From: Cellulophaga sp. Hel_I_12
GTDB lineage: Bacteria; Bacteroidota; Bacteroidia; Flavobacteriales; Flavobacteriaceae
Reading direction: 5' to 3'
NCBI RefSeq assembly: GCF_000799565.1
Contig: NZ_JUHB01000001.1
Coordinates: 372,001-436,000, forward strand
Length of the DNA stretch: 64,000 nucleotides
Positions 61,754 through 64,000 of the stretch are shown here, one piece after another. Within the stretch, counting starts at the first letter, position 1; each line of letters starts with the position of its first letter. Below the pieces are notes generated by a model that was given only the letters and a program-made list of their open reading frames with translations, was not told the origin of the DNA and made no database searches. Position numbers and translations under genes: made by a program.

Positions 61754-63231
61754 TATTTTGTACGAATTCTTTTTAAGATTAAATTTTGAAAAAAATCGAT
61801 CATGCTTCCAAAATTTATAAGTCCTTTATCTGCTGTGGCTCTTTTGGTTAAGAAAATACCTAAAGGCATCATAATCAAGGTAGAAGCCCAAGCTCCTAAA
61901 ATAGGGTTCATATTACCTTCTTTAGCATAGTTTTCAGCAAAAACGCCTATAAAATAATAGGTTAAAAATAAAACAATAGCAATGACCATAGGTAGGCCTA
62001 GACCACCTTTTCTAATGATGGCCCCTAAAGGAGCTCCTACAAAAAATAAAATAATACAGGATAAGGCCAACGCAAACTTTTTGTGAAGCGATACAATGTG
62101 CATATTGTAAATTTTGAATCGTTTATCTAATTCATCTTTCTTACTTTCAATAGAACCGATAATATTTGTTGTAGTATTTAAAGCCGAGGTTAAAATCTGC
62201 GCTTTTTGGTAGGGTTCAAATAAATTTACAAGCCTTAAAGTGTCAATATTTTTCTTAAACAACTCTAATGAATCAGCAGGCCTGCTCATTAATTTTGTTT
62301 GGGCAATACTGTCCGATGCTGATAAGATTAAAAAAGCACCCATTCGATTAGAAATACTTTTAGAAAAAGTACCAACAATAGCTTTATTATTGGTATTTAT
62401 AGAATCGGCATCCTTAATTAAGCGCGATACATTTTTCATCTTATCGGTGGTCACCTCGCGGTCTTCTTCTAAATTAACATCGAGCCGAGAAATATCTTGG
62501 TTTAGGGTATAGGTGTCGAAGCTAGATTTTGCAAACGGTTGTTTTCTATTTTCATTTGCATCTTTAGTCTTTCGTTCCTCGTAATAATACCCATCTCTTA
62601 GAACAAGTTGCAGAATATCTGAGCCTTCACTACTTACTAATTCTCCCGTTTTAGCCTTAATTACCGTGTTGTTGACATTATTATCTAGTTTTCTATGAAT
62701 AATAACATTGTCAAGATATCGCTCATTTTCTCCGTACTTTCGATCCACTTTCATATTCATATTGGTGCCTTCTAAATCACTAAAAGCACCCTCGACGATC
62801 GCAGTGGATGGTTTTACTTGGCCAATATTTTTACGAAGATTATATATTTTTTGTTCCGCAGCAGGGATCACACTATTGGCAAAATAAAACACCAAAACGC
62901 CTAGTAAAGAAACAAAAATGATTAAAACAGCCATAGATCGTTGCAAGGAAATGCCAGAAGCCTTCATTGCTGCAAATTCATAGTTTTCTGCTAGGGACCC
63001 AAAAGTAAGTATAGAAGCTAGTAGTACCGTTAAGGGCAGTACTTTCTCTGAAAGATTGGGCATAATATAAAACAAAAATTTACCAATAATGACAATATCT
63101 AAACCTTTGCCTGCCAAATCATCAATAAATAGCCAAATCGTTTGGAATATGAAGATGAGCATCAAGATAGCAAACGAGCTGAAGAAATTATATAGAAAAC
63201 GCTTTAAAATATAACTGTCTAATATTCTCAA
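61753..63231 (-). CDS. LptF/LptG-type permease (YjgP/YjgQ)
   Basis: 492 residues. LDSYILKRFLYNFFSSFAILMLIFIFQTIWLFID (first helix and signature), FAAMKASGISLQRSM (coupling helix), a large periplasmic jelly-roll part (about 125-370) and three C-terminal helices ending in LIMMPLGIFLTKRA. The protein forms the membrane part of the LPS exporter with LptB. Only one permease is present here; Bacteroidota often encode LptF and LptG apart. Between lolA (3 bp) and ribB (overlap), an operon with mixed envelope and riboflavin genes. Confidence 0.9.
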   Translation of the reverse strand: MRILDSYILKRFLYNFFSSFAILMLIFIFQTIWLFIDDLAGKGLDIVIIGKFLFYIMPNLSEKVLPLTVLLASILTFGSLAENYEFAAMKASGISLQRSMAVLIIFVSLLGVLVFYFANSVIPAAEQKIYNLRKNIGQVKPSTAIVEGAFSDLEGTNMNMKVDRKYGENERYLDNVIIHRKLDNNVNNTVIKAKTGELVSSEGSDILQLVLRDGYYYEERKTKDANENRKQPFAKSSFDTYTLNQDISRLDVNLEEDREVTTDKMKNVSRLIKDADSINTNNKAIVGTFSKSISNRMGAFLILSASDSIAQTKLMSRPADSLELFKKNIDTLRLVNLFEPYQKAQILTSALNTTTNIIGSIESKKDELDKRFKIYNMHIVSLHKKFALALSCIILFFVGAPLGAIIRKGGLGLPMVIAIVLFLTYYFIGVFAENYAKEGNMNPILGAWASTLIMMPLGIFLTKRATADKGLINFGSMIDFFQNLILKRIRTK

Positions 63232-63234
63232 GAT

Positions 63235-63876
63235 CTAATTTTTGATGATGTAGTATCCTTGTTTTTTGTACTTTGCTTCATCAAAAGTAAATAAGCTTTT
63301 CGATAAAAGTTGATTTGTTTTAAAAGAATTAACAGTGATGGTAGTTTTTGTACCATTTTTGCCTGTTTCTATAAGTTTATAAATATGTTTTGTTTCTGCA
63401 TCTACCCCTAACAAAATGGTTTTAATTTCAGAATTCGTATCCATGGGTGTTAACTTGACAAATTGTATTTTACGCCCTTCAATGGTCTGCATAATATCCC
63501 AGGCATAGGTATGCCCAGTTTTATAGAAAGTAAGCATTTTTGACGGTGTAATTGTATTTTCATCATCAGATTTGTTTTCTATAGTAACTTCCTCGTTTTC
63601 AGGAACTATGGTGTATACTTTATTTCCATCAAAGATTTGCTGAGCCCCTAAATAATTAAACAAGTACTTATCGCCTTGCATCGTAACATCACCTCTAGTT
63701 TCTTGATTGATATTCGCTTCTTTATTTTGTAAGCTATACTTGAAATCTACATAAATATTATCATATGATTTAACTTTAGTATACACTTCATCTAATAATG
63801 TTTTTGCTTTTGCAGCATTTTGTGCCGTACCTGAGGCAGACGCTAAAAGGATAATAAATACCAGTAATTTTTTCAT
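63235..63876 (-). CDS. lolA: Outer-membrane lipoprotein carrier LolA
   Basis: 213 residues. A signal peptide (KKLLVFIILLASASGTAQN) is followed by the LolA half-barrel: KAKTLLDEVYTKVKSYDNIYVDFKYSL, TRGDVTMQGDKYLFNYLGAQQIFDGNKVYTIVPENEEV (the conserved strand with FDG..vy.y.p....v), then helix and strands to LSKSLFTFDEAKYKKQGYYII. It shuttles lipoproteins through the periplasm. First visible gene of the lolA-lptF/G-ribB unit. The remaining 124 bp to the window edge show no gene. Confidence 0.88.
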   Translation of the reverse strand: MKKLLVFIILLASASGTAQNAAKAKTLLDEVYTKVKSYDNIYVDFKYSLQNKEANINQETRGDVTMQGDKYLFNYLGAQQIFDGNKVYTIVPENEEVTIENKSDDENTITPSKMLTFYKTGHTYAWDIMQTIEGRKIQFVKLTPMDTNSEIKTILLGVDAETKHIYKLIETGKNGTKTTITVNSFKTNQLLSKSLFTFDEAKYKKQGYYIIKN

Positions 63877-64000
63877 TTTAAATAGTTTTAAGCTCTAGAC
63901 TTTTTACCAAAGCTGAAATTTGTAATAGTTAATTTTTTTTATCAATAAAGGATAAAATCACTGATGAGCGATTCTAAATAAAATGTATAGTGTAAACCCA

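Noticed and set aside
1..64000. CRISPR array or rRNA operon
   Set aside because: No spaced direct repeats of CRISPR length and no rRNA-like sequence; the only RNA gene I can support is tRNA-Ser.

Overview
The window is AT-rich chromosomal DNA from a member of the Bacteroidota, almost certainly a (probably marine) Flavobacteriaceae. The evidence is the protein families, the recurring TAnnTTTG promoter element that is typical of this phylum, and a Bacteroidetes-type integrase. I cannot name the genus. Three regions are clear.

(1) About 1-34,050: a dense stress and energy-survival island. It holds five tandem-domain universal stress proteins, a short ribosome hibernation factor, an Hsp20 chaperone, a P2-type cation ATPase, a PfkB sugar-phosphate kinase, PEP synthase, a CBS-domain site-2 protease, an Mla-type lipid transporter (MlaE/F/D), an L,D-transpeptidase, a patatin, several small unknown families, and two sensor kinase + receiver/CRP hybrid pairs. 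Sixteen copies of an FNR-like palindrome, TGAYNNNNRTCA, lie in front of nearly every transcription unit. In 15 of the 16 sites the box is followed exactly 23 bp later by a TAnnTTTG-like -7 element. That is the geometry of a class II activator centred near -41.5. The two receiver-CRP proteins share an FNR-like recognition helix and are the obvious candidate activators. One of the partner kinases carries a LOV (blue-light/flavin) domain with the adduct cysteine. I read this region as one physically clustered regulon for dormancy, low energy or light/redox adaptation.

(2) 34,680-58,394: a ~23.7 kb integrative mobilizable element inserted in the 3' end of tRNA-Ser(UGA). It is bounded by a 13-bp direct repeat of the tRNA end, with candidate arm-type sites (TACGCACCGAAT and its inverse) at both ends. 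The right part carries the backbone: tyrosine integrase, excisionase-like HTH, SF3 primase-helicase, Toprim primase, MobC and relaxase. No type IV secretion genes are visible. The left part is a defence cargo: AbiE toxin-antitoxin, a methyltransferase/helicase/GIY-YIG nuclease restriction-like operon, an XRE regulator, a HEPN protein with a small paralogue of its tail, and a Septu-like ATPase/HNH pair followed by a large helicase-nuclease.

(3) 58,383-64,000: ordinary chromosome after the tRNA. It holds a nitroreductase, a DegT aminotransferase, RibB (with a degenerate GTP cyclohydrolase II half), an LptF/G permease and LolA. None of these has the region-1 box.

Decayed genes are present at 25,170-25,500, 28,713-28,990, 34,238-34,540 (zinc-ribbon protein) and about 35,040-35,240.
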